DNA from: Liolophura sinensis | Taxonomy: Eukaryota; Mollusca; Polyplacophora; Chitonida; Chitonidae | Direction of reading: 5' to 3' | DNA: 64,000 bases | Assembly: GCF_032854445.1 (NCBI RefSeq) | Contig: NC_088302.1 | Span: 3,280,023-3,344,022, forward strand | Part shown: in pieces, positions 23,111 through 36,787 of the stretch | Layout of the letters: every line of letters begins with the position of its first letter | Position numbering within the stretch: the stretch's first letter is position 1 | Translations under genes and position numbers: made by a program | The notes under the pieces: model-generated | What the model saw: the letters and a program-made list of their open reading frames with translations, nothing else | What the model was told of the DNA's origin: nothing | The model's database searches: none

Positions 23111-23384
23111 TCAAAACAGACATTCATGTACTAGCTGTCAACCAAACAGACATTCATATACCAGCTGTCAATCAAACAGACATACATATACCAGCTGTCA
23201 ACCAAACAGACATTCATATACCAGCTGTCAACCAAACAGACATACATATACCAGCTGTCAATCAAACAGACATACATATACCAGCTGTCAACCAAACAGA
23301 CATTCATATACCAGCTGTCAACCAAACAGACATTCATATACCAGCTGTCAACCAAACAGACATTCATATACCAGCGGTCAACCA
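23111..23384 (+). repeat. Minisatellite, 30 bp unit, about 9 copies
   Basis: The unit is AACCAAACAGACATTCATAT followed by ACCAGCTGTC. Variation is limited to ACATTC/ACATAC and AACC/AATC. The unit equals ten codons and leaves the minus strand open (VDSWYMNVCL period, 23131-23394). Confidence 0.95.
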
Positions 23385-25360
23385 ATACCGACATTCTGGG
23401 TCAATAATTGCAAGGACAATTCCCGAAAAGACATTTAAGACAAACTTCCAAAGAACTAAGAAAGTATACAAAGTACGAATATACAACAGAATCATACAAA
23501 AAGAAGTGGTCAGCAGTTTTCAGTGATATGTATGAAAGACACAAGGTATATTCCAGCCGACTGACTGAAATCAGTATTCCAATCGTGTGCCATGTTAGAA
23601 TATAAATTGTCAATAATAAAATATGTATGTGATTTTGGCTTTGAGTATAAGTGTTCATATATCCAAAGTGACGAGATAATTCAACGCGGTGAATATATGG
23701 CCCCTAGCCTTGGGTATCAGAGGAATTAGACGTAGTCATGACGTAGAGCGCCAGATATTCTGGACGCTTTGTTCATATTTACTTACAGGTGAATTATACT
23801 CATTGTGAAATTATTTAAGGAACTTTGAGTGAAAACATTTGATGGAATAACCTTGACACATAAGTTTTTAAAGTAATAACTTGTGACATTGACAGGAATT
23901 GTCACAAAACACACAGGATTTAATAAATGCTACAAGACGAGATACACGCCATATGTAGGACCCTTTGGTGTATTGTTGTCCAAGTAATTTACAGTGTCGA
24001 AATTGAAACTCGCCCTCTTGTCGTACGCTGTGCAAGAGAGAACCTCTATAAGCAGTATGACCTGCAGACAAATACATAGAGAATGTTGCACAGTGGAAGG
24101 TTGAACACCATGTACACAGCTCAAGTGAGAGGTGGATATGATAACCCAGGAGATGTGAATTCTGTTTATTATTTATATTTTGACAATATGAGGGTTTTGT
24201 GCAATTGAATGTTTTCAGCTTTAAGATCTTGCCAGGCTTGGCTATAGCCAGAAGTTATGTCTCGTTGACTGATGTAGAAATGTTAAAGTTCACTGAACTT
24301 ATGAGTGGTTACCCAACTGAGCCTATGAAACAAAATTTTCTTTTTCAAGGTCATGGTGTAAAATATTAAAATGTAATAACAACAGTGATATCTAACTGTG
24401 AAATATAACTTCTGTTACTGAAAGAAATGTTTATATAACATCTTTGTATAAAAAATAAATGTGTTAAGTTGAATTTGGTTAGAAACGTTGGGCACAAAAT
24501 TCTTCAGAAAGTATATTTATTGAAATTACATGTGTAATGTTCAATTTGCAATGCAAAATGTCATTAAATGAAAATGTCATAAAATAAGATGTTGGATTGT
24601 ATTATTGGATGTTTTTAGTTCCTTTATTCTGACCAAATATGTGATTTCCAGGGCATTGATCTCTGGATGTGATACTTATGTTATATTATGATTATTTGCA
24701 CATCATGCCAAAACAAAGCATTGTAAATACTAGAAAAGATCGTGTTACATGTTTTGATATCTGTGAAATGTACTAGCACCATGTTAATGAGTGTAATATG
24801 GAGCTGTGCCTAACGTTGGACAGAGATATTTTAGATTACAGCCTTGGTGATAATAAATGGTTGACTATGCCCTGGGGCCATTCAGGCAGGCATATGTTCA
24901 TGGGAAACGATTTGTCCTTCATAGGCAAGTAATAAATTCTTCAGTATGGTATTAAAAGAACAACCAAATAAATAAGTAAATGAAATGCAACTGCATGGTG
25001 TTTCAAAAACTGTGTAAAGGTCAAGGCATAAAAGCAGAATGAAATCAATCTACTGGTTTCATTCTGTTTTTGGCTGTGCAATAAATTACTTCTATCAGTC
25101 AGTTTAAGAACGTTGTGAGGAAAATGCTCCATTAGCGTCCACATGCTGTGATTCTGTCAGCATGCTGCTGTTTCAGTGTTTTCTGTGATCTAGTTGTTAG
25201 ATAAAATCAGCTTGTTTTAGAATTTATAAATTCTCACATTCATGTATACTATTTTTTTTTTAGCATTAGGAAGAACCCAATAATATCACCCCCCATCTAC
25301 TTTTTTCATTTAGGTTATTTGTTCTAACATGTGTAGCTTCATACTTTCGAAATACTAGTA
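23385..25360. other. Unique AT-rich sequence, no gene seen
   Basis: Only frames of 60-85 codons, overlapping on both strands, none recognisable. No arrays. A T-run lies near 25252. Confidence 0.55.
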
Positions 25361-25788
25361 CAAGGAATTTCTAGATTCCAGCCCAGACCATGGACAGAAA
25401 CAAGGAATTTCTAGATTCCATCCTAGATCATGGACAGAAACAAGGAATTTCTAGATTCCATCTCAGACCATGGACAGAAACAAGGAATTTCTAGATTCCA
25501 TCCCAGATCATGGACAGAAACAAGGAATTTCTAGATTCCATCTCAGACCATGGACAGAAACAAGGAATTTCTAGATTCCATCCCAGATCATGGACAGAAA
25601 CAAGGAATTTCTAGATTCCATCCCAGACCATGGACAGAAACAAAGAATTTCTAAATTCCATCCCAGACCATGGACAGAAACAAGGAATTTCTAGATTCCA
25701 GAACAATGAAAATGCTTCAGGTGTTCTCATAAACAGGTAATGTCTAGATTTCGTCCCAGATCATGGACAGAAACTAGGAATCTTTCAT
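25361..25788 (+). repeat. Minisatellite, 40 bp unit, 8 full copies plus decayed edge
   Basis: The unit is CAAGGAATTTCTAGATTCCA followed by TCCCAGACCATGGACAGAAA. Copies at 25361-25680 keep exact 40-bp register and alternate between CAGACC, CAGATC and TAGATC. A partial ninth copy and a decayed one (to about 25788) follow after a 40-bp interruption. Confidence 0.95.
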
Positions 25789-28700
25789 CAAATGGCCAGT
25801 CAACAGTAATCGTGACTAGAAGTGCATATGCACGTGTACCTCATTCAACCAATGTGAGATACCCTGCTATAAAGGCTGAATGTCAGTTAGTTTTAGCTGC
25901 CAGAGCATGTACATAGTCAAAAACTTGAATGTCAATCTTTGTGGATCCGTTAACCCACATTTTGCTTGTTATGAATGGCAACAGTGTGACGTGTCAGGTT
26001 GGTAACTGTCGTTAATTTCATAACGATTCTGTTTCAAGAATATATAAGAGGCAGCTATAATCAGGTGCCATATTGTTCTCTCTCAAAGACAAATCAATTG
26101 GCTTGTGTGGAAATGTGTGATCGGTTTTGTCTTATTATAAGTGAATCTTGGAATGGATTACCTCTTGCGAAGATCAAGTGGGTTTTGGATGAGATTCTGT
26201 ACTTCGTTATTGGCCATGAATATTGTGATATCAAGAATGTGGAGAAAACCCTGGTTTCACCATAGAAACTGTGGAAGGCAGCTCTGAGCGGACTGTAAAT
26301 AAGCTGTGCTGTGTCGAGAATGTTCAGCAGTGTGTGTCTCCCCAATCATTGATTTAGCTATGTCCTTAACAAGCTGTACTTCAAATCTACACTGGCCAGT
26401 TATCATCACCCTGTAAGTTCGGACCAGATATTGCCAGAGTTATGACAGATTCCAGAGTGAATTCCAAGAAGCATACCAAGAGTGGGGGAATTTACTTCCA
26501 TCATCTTTTCCTGAAGTGTTTTGAAAATAACTGCCATTATCCACACTAATTTTGGGTCAGGATTTTGGTGACAGCCATTATTAAAGTCTTGCAAGCTGAC
26601 CTCTATGGATGTGAGCACTTAGTAGAAAGATGTTGACTACATAGTGGGTGGCTAAGCCATAGGCCTCTTGGTCACAGATATACATTACACGGCCATCAAA
26701 GCAGAAGATTTGACCAATACGCATGCTGGTTTTATGTTATTTTCATCTGTTAATTAGAGGCGGAGGATTTAGGGAGATTTCACAGTGCTTTGATGCTGAA
26801 ACCATTTTCAGTGAATCGTTATTCACAGACTTGATCAGACCTGTTTTAGTGCCCTTTTAACCTATGTGATAATAGCCTATGGAACCAGTGAATGGAACAC
26901 GTTTTGCATAGGACCTCTTTCGAAATAAATATTGATGATGTTTTTTGAGAAATTCGCATTCACCTACTCATGTTTCTGTTTAAGCAGAGAATAAATGTCC
27001 ATATAGGTATGAAAGGATTTTGCACATGACTGCATTCAAACTTAATTTGATTTTGTGTAGCAGGTAAAGTTCATTGGAGCTGCTTTATGGTGCTTTCATG
27101 CTTTGTCTGAAAGGTTGTTGTAAAAGTTTCTAGCCAGACAATTTAAGATCAACTATTATTAAAGAAATCAGAATTGAACAGCAGATTTTCATTTGAAACT
27201 AATTAATTCTCAAGGGTTATTCTTGCATTTAATTAGACTGAATATTACTGTGATTGTGCTACCTTGTGGACATTTGACCCAAATGTTGACACGGCCTTGG
27301 CAATCATTTGAGCCAATCTGCCCCTATACACTGTAGACTTGAGCCAAAACTCCTGTTGACCAGAATTGTGGCTACATGTATATATAGTTACGCCTAATGA
27401 GTGCACTATCTGTACTGTTTTGCATCCATCTTCCCTTTCTGAATGTCACCCATTTTGTATGTTCATTTCACAATTAAGCGCAAACAGCAAGCTGTATGGG
27501 TTCACAGCTGTAGGTAAGTCTGTCTCCTACATATCTGGCACATAACGAGTCTGACTTTGCCTCTCTGACCTTGTCACACTGTTGGGTTTTGAACCAGGAT
27601 CCCCAGGGACTACACTCAGCAGAATTAATTTGCTTTGTTGTAGATACATGTATAGCTGGTGTATTACACTTTGATCTTCTAGCTGATGGATGGAATAGTT
27701 CACTTAAAGTACATGTAGCTTTATATATCAGTGATAACTCACACAGCATGGGTATGTTCAGAGTCTGTCTTTAGATCAAAGCATGACTTCTGAGGCCACA
27801 GTTCATTGGTGCATTTATGTTATAAACAAGAACTCATAACCCCTTAAATGCTTCTCTTGTTACAGTTGTATCACTATTAAAATTGAAACAGAGTGTTACT
27901 GTACTCAAAGAATTTTCTGTCATCCCTTAACTACTGTACTGAGGATTATTTCTGGGATTTTAACGATTAGGCCTTTACAATATAGTGATATTGGTGTGAA
28001 AGACGAAGACTTTGACATTATTACATACATGGGACTAATGAGCCCATAGATTGTCACCTTGGCGACAGAGATGACATCAGCAGCATGAAGGACAACACAA
28101 AATCAAAACGAACCTGATATTTATCACAAACAAAATGCTTAACCATTTAAGAATTGCCCCTGAAGCTCAGAGCTCTTAATACAACAGAACAACTAAGGTT
28201 GCTTTTTGACATTGTGTGATTTTCCAGTGTGTGGAAATGAAGCGCATTATCAATGTAATATCATGGGAAAGCTTCTGTGGATGGATTTCAGGTTTGCATT
28301 GATAACTATTAGAGAGTAATTAGAGAAAACAGGCTACATATTGCCTTTTTGTGTGCGAAACTAGATCAGTCTCCAGCATGTTTTTATCATCTATGTATTC
28401 TTTTTTGACATCTGTCTAGAAAAGCTATCATTTCATAGGCCAATATAGATGTTTTCATTTGGCCAACCTCAACCCACTCTGTATTTGTATTGGTAAATTA
28501 TTAGTTGTTATAGTCTGTTATGTCTTCGACCTTGTGTGACCTTCGGTTTGTGGTAATGACCTTTTCACATTTTGGCTTATTTGTTTTATTAAACATTTAT
28601 TGTGAATCATTTTTTTTTAGAGAAAAACTTAAGATGAATGATGTAGAAAGTGTGAAATACTCTTATACAGTATGTGGTTTTAATCTCTTTCTACCTAATG

Positions 28701-29668
28701 TTCAACCTCAAATATGGCTTGCAGAACCCTAGCCATTTCTTCGGCAGGTGCCTAGGCTATGTTATACATGCAGCTGTATGCTCTAGCGCCCACATAAGTA
28801 ACCAGTTTTTAACAGTAAGATGATTTTAACACTATAGCTGTTAAGGATTCTCTCAGCATTATGACTTGTTTTGAATGTAATAGTACCTCCAGAGAAATGA
28901 ATTCAGTAACAGTTTTGTTCTTAGCTTCTTGTTTTAAACAATGGGTTGGATGACTCCATTATTTTCTCTGGTTATTGGAAGTTAAGATCTTTTTTTTCAG
29001 TGAAAATAAACCATAGGATGGCGTGTTGAGGGGAAGGCTGAGAATAAGAAGCTGTGAATTCTGGGCAAGAAGTAAGCGTTCATCCCCGAGCGTAACGAAT
29101 CTCCCACAGGGAGGTAAATGTCAGAGAAAATCCTCAGAGGCCTGATGGAGAGCTTATTCACTAGCAGACGAGAGTTTAATGATCCTGGAAGGGACAGATA
29201 GGAATCACAATTGAGTCTCTATACTCATTCTGCCAAGGGTGGAGATGAGTGTTTTTCTTGGTCATCGTATTGTTTCTTTCTGATGAATTATTGCTGCATC
29301 ATTTGGTTTCTTCATTTTGCATTCTTTGTTTTGTTGCTGATCTTTCTTTCAGGAATTTAATATCACAGGCTTTCTTAGTTATACACAATTTGTTTGTCTG
29401 CCCTCTTGTTGGCAAGAGATGTGTTAGTTTACAAAGACAGGTATTGCAGTGTCACAGAGAGATTGTAACACGGCCCTTTATCACCTGATGACAGCAACTT
29501 TAATCCGGTACAAACCAGAATTACTCCCCATTAATGCTTTAATCTGCTAACGTACGAGATTGTGCAAGGTCATTGCACTTCTGTTCACGAAAAAGGCATC
29601 GTCGTACAGAAAAATAAAGTGTTGTGAAAAGGAAGTTTCAGATGTGACATAATTTTACTATAATTATT
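25789..29668. other. Longest unique stretch of the window, no gene seen
   Basis: About 3.9 kb without arrays or recognised elements. Frames are at most 91 codons (27474-27749 minus) and unremarkable. A B-box-like GGTTCAAAACCC occurs on the minus strand near 27590 without a matching A box. TACATGTA occurs at 27373, 27645 and 27710. It could be intron or intergenic DNA. Confidence 0.5.
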
Positions 29669-31990
29669 TTCCTCTGGTGGGTTGGTGGGAGGGTGGAAGA
29701 ACTGATTTTATTACTGTTTTGTTACTGGTGGGTCAGTGGACTGATTTCACTAGTGGTTTCCTCTGTGGGTGGGGGCACTGATTTCATTAGTGGTTTCCTC
29801 TGTGGGTGGGGGGACTGATTTCGCTAGTCTATTCCTCTGTGGGTTGGTGGACTGATTTCACTAGTCTATTCCTCTGTGGGTAGGTGGACTGATTTCACTA
29901 GTCTATTCCTCTGTGGGTGGGGGGACTGATTTCACTACTCTGTTCCTCTGTGGGTAGGTGGACTGATTTTACTAGTCTATTAGTCTGTGGGTGGGTGGAC
30001 TGATTTCACTAGTCTGTTCCTTTGTGGGTGGGTGGACTGATTTCACTTCTGTTTTCCTGTGCGAGTAGGTGGACTGATTTCACTAGTCTGTTCCTCTGTG
30101 AGTGGGTGGACTGATTTCACTACTGTTTTCCTGTGCGAGTAGGTGGACTGATTTTACTAGTCTGTTCCTCTGTGGGTGGGTGCACTGATTTCACTACTGT
30201 TTTCCTGTGTGAGTAGGTGGACTGATTTCACTAGTCTGTTCCTCTGTGGGTGGGTGGACTGATTTCACTACTGTTTTCCTGTGCGAGTAGGTGGACTGAT
30301 TTCACTAGTCTATTCCTCTGTGGGTAGGTGGACTGATTTCACTACTGTTTTTCTGTGCGAGTAGGTGGACTGATTTCACTAATCTGTTCCTCTGTGGGTA
30401 GGTGGACTGATTTTACTAGTCTATTCCTCTGTGGGTGGGTGGACTGATTTCACTACTGTTTTCCTGTGCGAGTAGGTGGACTGATTTTACTAGTCTGTTC
30501 CTCTGTGGGTGGGTGGACTGATTTCACTACTGTTTTCCTGTGCGAGTAGGTGGACTGATTTCACTAGTCTGTTCCTCTGTGGGTGGGTGGACTGATTTCA
30601 CTACTGTTTTCCTGTAGGTGGACTGATTTTACTAGTCTATTCCTCTGTGGGTAGGTGGACTGATTTCGCTACTGTTTTCCTGTGTGGGTAGGTGGACTGA
30701 TTTCACTAGTCTGTTCCTCTGTGGGTGGGTGGACTGATTTCACTACTGTTTTCCTGTGCGAGTAGGTGGACTGATTTCACTGATCTGTTCCTCTGTGGGT
30801 AGGTGTACTGATTTTACTAGTCTGTTCCTCTGTGGGTGAGTGGACGGATTTCACTTCTGTTTTCCTGTGCGAGTAGGTGGACTGATTTTACTAGTCTGTT
30901 CCTCTGTGGGTGGGTGTACTGATTTCACTACTGTTTTCCTGTGTGAGTAGGTGGACTGATTTCACCAGTCTGTTCCTCTGTGGGTGGGTGGACTAATTTC
31001 ACTACTGTTTTCTTGTGCGAGTAGGTGGACTGATTTCACTAGTCTATTCCTCTGTTGGTAGGTGGACTGATTTCACTGGTCTATTCCTCTGTGGGTAGGT
31101 GGACTGATTTTACCATTCTGTTCCTCTGTGGGTGGGTGGACTGATTTCACTAATCGGTTCCTCTGTGGGTGGGTGGACTGATTTCACTAGTCTGTTCCTC
31201 TGTGGGTTGGTGGACTGATTTCACTAGTCTGTTCCTCTGCGAGTAGGTGGACTGATTTTACTACTGTATTCCTCTGCAAGGAGGTGGACTGATTTTACCT
31301 AGTCTATTCCTCTGTGGGTAAGTGGACTGATTTCACGAGTCTATTCCTCTGTGGGTAGGTGGACTGATTTCACTACTGTTTTCCTGTGCAAGGAGGTGGA
31401 CTGATTTTACCTAGTCTATTCCTGTGCAAGGAGGTGGACTGATTTTACCTAGTCTATTCACTCTGTGGGTGGGTGGACTGATTTAACTAGTCTGTTCCTC
31501 TGTGGGTGAGTGGACTGATTTCACTAGTCTATTCCTCTGTGGGTGGACTGATTTTACTAGTCTGTTCCTCTGTGGGTGGGTGGACTGATTTCACTAGTCT
31601 ATTCCTCTGTGGGTAGGTGGACTGATTTCACTAGTCTGTTCCTCTGTGGGTAGGTGGACTGATTTCACTAGTCTGTTCCTCTGTGGGTTGGTGGACTGAT
31701 TTCACTAGTCTGTTCCTCTGTGGGTGGGTGGACTGATTTCACTAGTCTGTTCCTCTGTGAGTGGGTGGACTGATTTCACTGATCTGTTCCTCTGTGGGTT
31801 GGTGGACTGATTTCACTAGTCTGTTCCTCTGTTGGTGGGTGGACTGATTTCACTAGTCTGTTCCTCTGTGGGTGGGTGGACTGATTTCACTAATCGATTC
31901 CTCTGTGGGTGAGTGGACTGATTTTACTAGTCTGTTCCTCTGTGGGTTGGTGGACTGATTTTACTACTGTTTTCCTATGCGAGTAGGTGA
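29669..31990 (+). repeat. Minisatellite, 37 bp unit, about 63 copies, with 74-bp dimers
   Basis: The core is GGTGGACTGATTTCACTAGT then CTGTTCCTCTGTGGGTG. A second unit type reads CTACTGTTTTCCTGTGCGAG then TAGGTGGACTGATTT. Between about 30040 and 31020 the two types often alternate, giving a 74-bp period (GCGAG or GTGAG recurs at 30061, 30135, 30209, 30283 and 30357). The plus strand is G-rich in short runs (GTGGGTGGGTGG), so strand asymmetry is strong. Ends fade into diverged units. Confidence 0.97.
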
Positions 31991-34046
31991 TCATCTATGT
32001 GTTTCAGGCTTCATAGACAGGTGATATCTATCGTGACTGTGATATATATAACTCTGGAGTATCAATGACTATGTTGAGTACTATTATAGGCTTTGGGTCA
32101 TATGATCAAGAAACATTTGGGATGTATAGAACATGGCATATTGATGTGTCTTGAATATAGGTTATGACAGCTGTTGTGATGTCCAGTTTCCTTCTAGAGA
32201 GGAAGACCCAGGACGTAAATGCAGATGTTTCGGAGTTTTTCTGTAGTGTAACAAAGCTGTACTGTTTGATCTGCAGCATAGTTTTCTCATTTTGTCTCTA
32301 GACTAATGGCCAGAAAAGAATGTTATTTATTATAATTACATTCTTTGAGGAGTTTGAAAGTGACTCTGTCTTTATTATATTGACTTCTGTCTGTTTGAGG
32401 TTATATGTTCATGCAATTTGGATTAATTTAGTCCAATTCTCGTATCCTTATTGTATGCTGCCAATAATATCTTCTGTTTTAACCTTGATATAGGCCAATA
32501 TTACAAATATATTTATTTCTTTCTTTATTGATGCTTAGCACCGTGCTCAAGGATTTTTCACTTTAATTTGGAGTATTCATGTACATGTATGTCAATTATA
32601 CCTACCTTAATTTTTGAACCTTTTCAATCTGCAACCAATATTTTGGACATTCTGAGAGAACTATGGGATGTAGAGAACTAATTTCCACGGTTTTATGAAA
32701 CTTGCATTTTTCATGACACAAAAAACAGCAACATTTAAACATCGTGTTGGTAATAATATGGGAGTTGGGAGTTCGAAGGTAAAAAGTTGTTCTGCATCAA
32801 ATGTGATAAATGTTAGGCAGCCTTCGCAGACATTAAATTACCTGTCACTTGTCTCGCCATGTTTCTGAGGCATAAATGACACCTCTTCTGTAAGAAATTT
32901 CTCATGTTCACAAGCGTTCAGATTCTCAAATTTCTCTGTTGTTTTTCTGCTCTAAATAACTTTTTGGGAAACCTTTTTCAGAAACCCATATGTTACAGTA
33001 AATGTGATCCTGCAATGATCACATGATACAGTATGACTTTATTTTTTCCTTTAGCAATAGAAGGTGTGGGTAAATTCCACTAAAAATAGTGCTTTAGATG
33101 TTGAAAAGGTTAAAAATTTACAGTATATAGAAGCTTTGGTTTATGTGTTGAGTCTGGAGCAAACATGCTGACAGATCTTATGACTCAGGATTCAAGCCAG
33201 CAATCTCATTGGTCAGCCTGGGGACACTTGCAGCTATACAGCTGCATATAGGCCACTGACCTTGACATTATTCTAAAATGATGAGTATAATTTGTGATAT
33301 AATTGCACAAAAGAATTCAGTAATTTCCATTAATCAAGGAGTTGTGTATAGATATGGTCAGCCTGTGGTTGAATGCCCCTTTTAAGAGAAAGTCTAGGGC
33401 ATTAATTGTACTCTAATGATTCCTTGCCACACGCTGGTGCATCAATAATGAATGACAACAGTGCTGGGAATTAAATACAACAATCTACTCACAACAACTT
33501 TGCCATTAATTGTCACTGAAATATTCATAGACCTCACAGTTTGGTGCATGACTTGGACATGTTTCACACATTTTATCTGAAGGTCATAACCGTCAGCATA
33601 TTTCTTCTGCGTGGTTGATCAGTTGACTTTGTTATTTAGGCATTTACTTTGTTATTTATTTATTATTTGGAGAATTACTTTATAGAATTACATTTTGTAT
33701 AAATTTGTGTGCTGCTGCATAATATTTTCAGACTACAATGACACGTACAGCAGAGTGGTGTTCTGTCTCTCATCAGAATTGACTACATGTATGATGCAGC
33801 AAACTGTTAGAATTAGATTTTCCGCAATAAATATTAAAATGGAAATACTGTTCGTGCGAATATGGGCGTCTAGCGGCTGTTCATGGTCAATAAAATGGAC
33901 GAGGTTATTATTTTAGGTTGAAGATATTTGTTGTAAAATTATCCATATAATGTTCTTTCATTATGTTTTATGTTTATGTTTTTTCTATGTATATATCTGC
34001 ATCATGGCAATGCTTTCCTTTTACATTTCACTGTGCAAAGATGGAA
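31991..34046. other. Unique AT-rich sequence with one SINE tail relic
   Basis: Apart from the relic at 32517-32565 nothing is recognised. The longest frame is 73 codons. TACATGTA lies at 32582 and 33784. Confidence 0.5.
32517..32565 (-). mobile_element. SINE 3' tail relic
   Basis: On the minus strand AAGTGAAAAATCCTTGAGCA then CGGTGCTAAGCATCAATAAA resembles the tail of the intact SINE (AAGTGAAATATTCTTGAGTA, CGGCGTAAAACACCAATC). Only this tail remains recognisable. Confidence 0.5.
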
Positions 34047-34155
34047 GAGTTTGTGGCCTAGTGGTTAGCATGCTAGCTCAGCATAGTGACCCAGGAGACT
34101 GGAGATCACCAACGCAGTCACTGTATTAAAGTCCAGTTGTCTGACTTCCTCTTAG
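34047..34155 (+). mobile_element. SINE head fragment (tRNA-like)
   Basis: GAGTTTGTGGCCTAGTGGTT contains TGGCCTAGTGG, a good A-box match. GTGACCCAGGAGACTGGAGA, TCACCAACGCAGTCACTGT and AAAGTCCAG follow, matching the head and B-box area of the SINE at 13222-13492. The body and tail are not recognisable downstream. Confidence 0.7.
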
Positions 34156-34538
34156 GGCGTTTGAACCCTTGACTGCCAGGCATTATTTACAGATGGTAAA
34201 GTACTGAAGACTAGCGTAGAGATTAAGCGGCTTTGATCTTCAGCTGCTGTCCAAGGACAAAAGACAGAAAGAATACATTGTTGCAGAGCGATCCACCTAA
34301 AAACTGTGAATGACTAGTTTATCTCGATAGGTTTAGTCTTTTTGGAGAAGAAGATTTGTTTTTAGCTAATCAGTACAGTTCAAACTGGCTGCTAAATCAT
34401 GTGACTCGTAAAACAGAACAAAACGTCAAAAGGTGCTTCGTATGTTTCTCGGGCTCCAAAGTTTGGTTTTACCTACCTGTTCTACCTTTAACAGTTTTCC
34501 AGATATTGTAATTTTACAAGTTGACTAAGAATAATAAT
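34156..34538. other. Unique spacer
   Basis: No frame or repeat recognised between the SINE fragment and the 54-bp array. Confidence 0.5.
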
Positions 34539-36787
34539 AGGATACTAACGTGGGAATGATTTCAATTGGTGTCCCGCTAGGATACTAACGTGGACCCCTT
34601 ATAATCTGAATGATTTCAATAGGTGCCCCGCTAGGATACTAACGTGGGCCCCTTATAATCTGATTGATTTCAATTGGTGTCCCGCTAGGATACTAACGTG
34701 GACCCCTTATAATCTGATTGATTTCAATAGGTGTCCCGCTAGGATACTAATGTGGACCCCTTATAATCTGATTGATTTCAATGGGTGCCCCGCTAGGATA
34801 CTAATGTGGACACCTTAATATAATGTGAATGATTTCAATAGGTGTCCCGCTAGGATACTAACGTGGACCCCTTATAATCTGATTGATTTCAATGGGTGTC
34901 CCGCTAGGATACTAACGTGGACCCCATATAATCTGATTGATTTCAATGGGTGTCCCGCTAGGATACTAACGTGGACCCCTTATAATCTGATTGATTTCAA
35001 TAGGTGTCCCACTAGGATACTAACATGGACCCCTTATAATCTGATTGATTTCAATAGGTGTCCCGCTAGGATACTAACGTGGACCCCTTATAATCTGATT
35101 GATTTCAATGGGTGTCCCGCTAATATACTAACGTGGACCCCTTATAATGTGAATGATTTCAATAGGTGTCCCACTAGGATACTAACATGGACCCCTCATA
35201 ATCTGATTGATTTAAATAGGTGTCCCGCTAGGATACTAATGTGGACCCCTTAATATAATCTGAATGATTTCAATAGGTGTCCCGCTAGGATACTAACGTG
35301 GACCCCTTATAATCTGATTGATTTCAATGGGTGTCCCGCTAGGATACTAATGTGGACCCCTTATAATCTGATTGATTTCAATGGGTGTCACGCTAGGATA
35401 CTAACGTGGACCCCTTATAATCTGATTGATTTCAATGGGTGTCCAGCTAGGATACTAATGTGGACCCCTTAATATAATCTGAATGATTTCAATAGGTGTC
35501 CCGCTAGGATACTAACGTGGACCCCTTATAATCTGATTGATTTCAATGGGTGTCCCGCTAGGATACTAACATGGACCTCTTATAATCTGAATGATTTCAA
35601 TGGGTGTCCCGCTAGGAAACTAACATGGACCCCTTATAATCTTAATGATTTCAATGGGTGTCCCGCTAATATACTAACGTGGACCCCTTATAATCTGATT
35701 GATTTCAATGGGTGTCCCGCTAGGATACTAATGTGGACCCCTTAATATAATCTGAATGATTTCAATAGGTGTCCCGCTAGGATACTAACGTGGACCCCTT
35801 ATAATCTGATTGATTTCAATGGGTGTCCCGCTAGGATACTAACATGGACCCCTTATAATCTGATTGATTTAAATAGGTGTCCCGCTAGGATACTAATGTG
35901 GACCCCTTAATATAATCTGAATGATTTCAATAGGTGTCCCGCTAGGATACTAACGTGGACCCCTTATAATCTGATTGATTTCAATGGGTGTCCCGCTAGG
36001 ATACTAATGTGGACCCCTTATAATCTGATTGATTTCAATGGGTGTCACGCTAGGATACTAACGTGGACCCCTTATAATCTGATTGATTTCAATGGGTGTT
36101 CAGCTAGGATACTAATGTGGACCCCTTAATATAATCTGAATGATTTCAATAGGTGTCCCGCTAGGATACTAACGTGGACCCCTTATAATCTGATTGATTT
36201 CAATGGGTGTCCCGCTAGGATACTAACATGGACCTCTTATAATCTGAATGATTTCAATGGGTGTCCCGCTAGGAAACTAACATGGACCCCTTATAATCTT
36301 AATGATTTCAATGGGTGTCCCGCTAATATACTAACGTGGACCCCTTATAATCTGATTGATTTCAATGGGTGTCCCGCTAGGATACTAATGTGGACCCCTT
36401 ATAATCTTAATGATTTCAATGGGTGTCCCGCTAATATACTAACGTGGACCCCTTATAATCTGATTGATTTCAATGGGTGTCCCGCTAGGATACTAATGTG
36501 GACCCCTTAATATAATCTGAATGATTTCAATAGGTGTCCCGCTAGGATACTAACGTGGACCCCTTATAATCTGATTGATTTCAATGGGTGTCCCGCTAGG
36601 ATACTAACATGGACCCCTTATAATCTGAATGATTTCAATAGGTGTCCCGCTAGGATACTAACGTGGACCCCTTATAATCTGATTGATTTCAATGGGTGTC
36701 CCGCTAATATACTAACGTGGACCCCTTATAATCTGAATGATTTCAAGAGGTGTCCTGCTCGGGTACTTGGCGTGGACCCCTAATAAA
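34539..36787 (+). repeat. Minisatellite, 54 bp unit, about 41 copies, with a 657-bp higher-order block
   Basis: The unit is GATTGATTTCAATGGGTGTC, CCGCTAGGATACTAACGTGG and ACCCCTTATAATCT. A variant has CCTTAATATAATCTGAATG, 3 bp longer. Diagnostic variants recur exactly 657 bp apart: GTGTCACGC at 35385 and 36042, GTCCAGC/GTTCAGC at 35439 and 36096, AGGAAAC at 35614 and 36271, GCTAATATAC near 35665 and 36322. This equals twelve units plus three 3-bp insertions. The unit equals 18 codons, so a 142-codon ORF (34825-35253) arises; insertion-bearing units contribute a TAA that ends it. Confidence 0.97.

Noticed and set aside
25361-25788. CRISPR-like array (regular 40-bp repeats)
   Set aside because: Units are contiguous with no unique spacers; the same holds for all arrays here, and the host looks eukaryotic.
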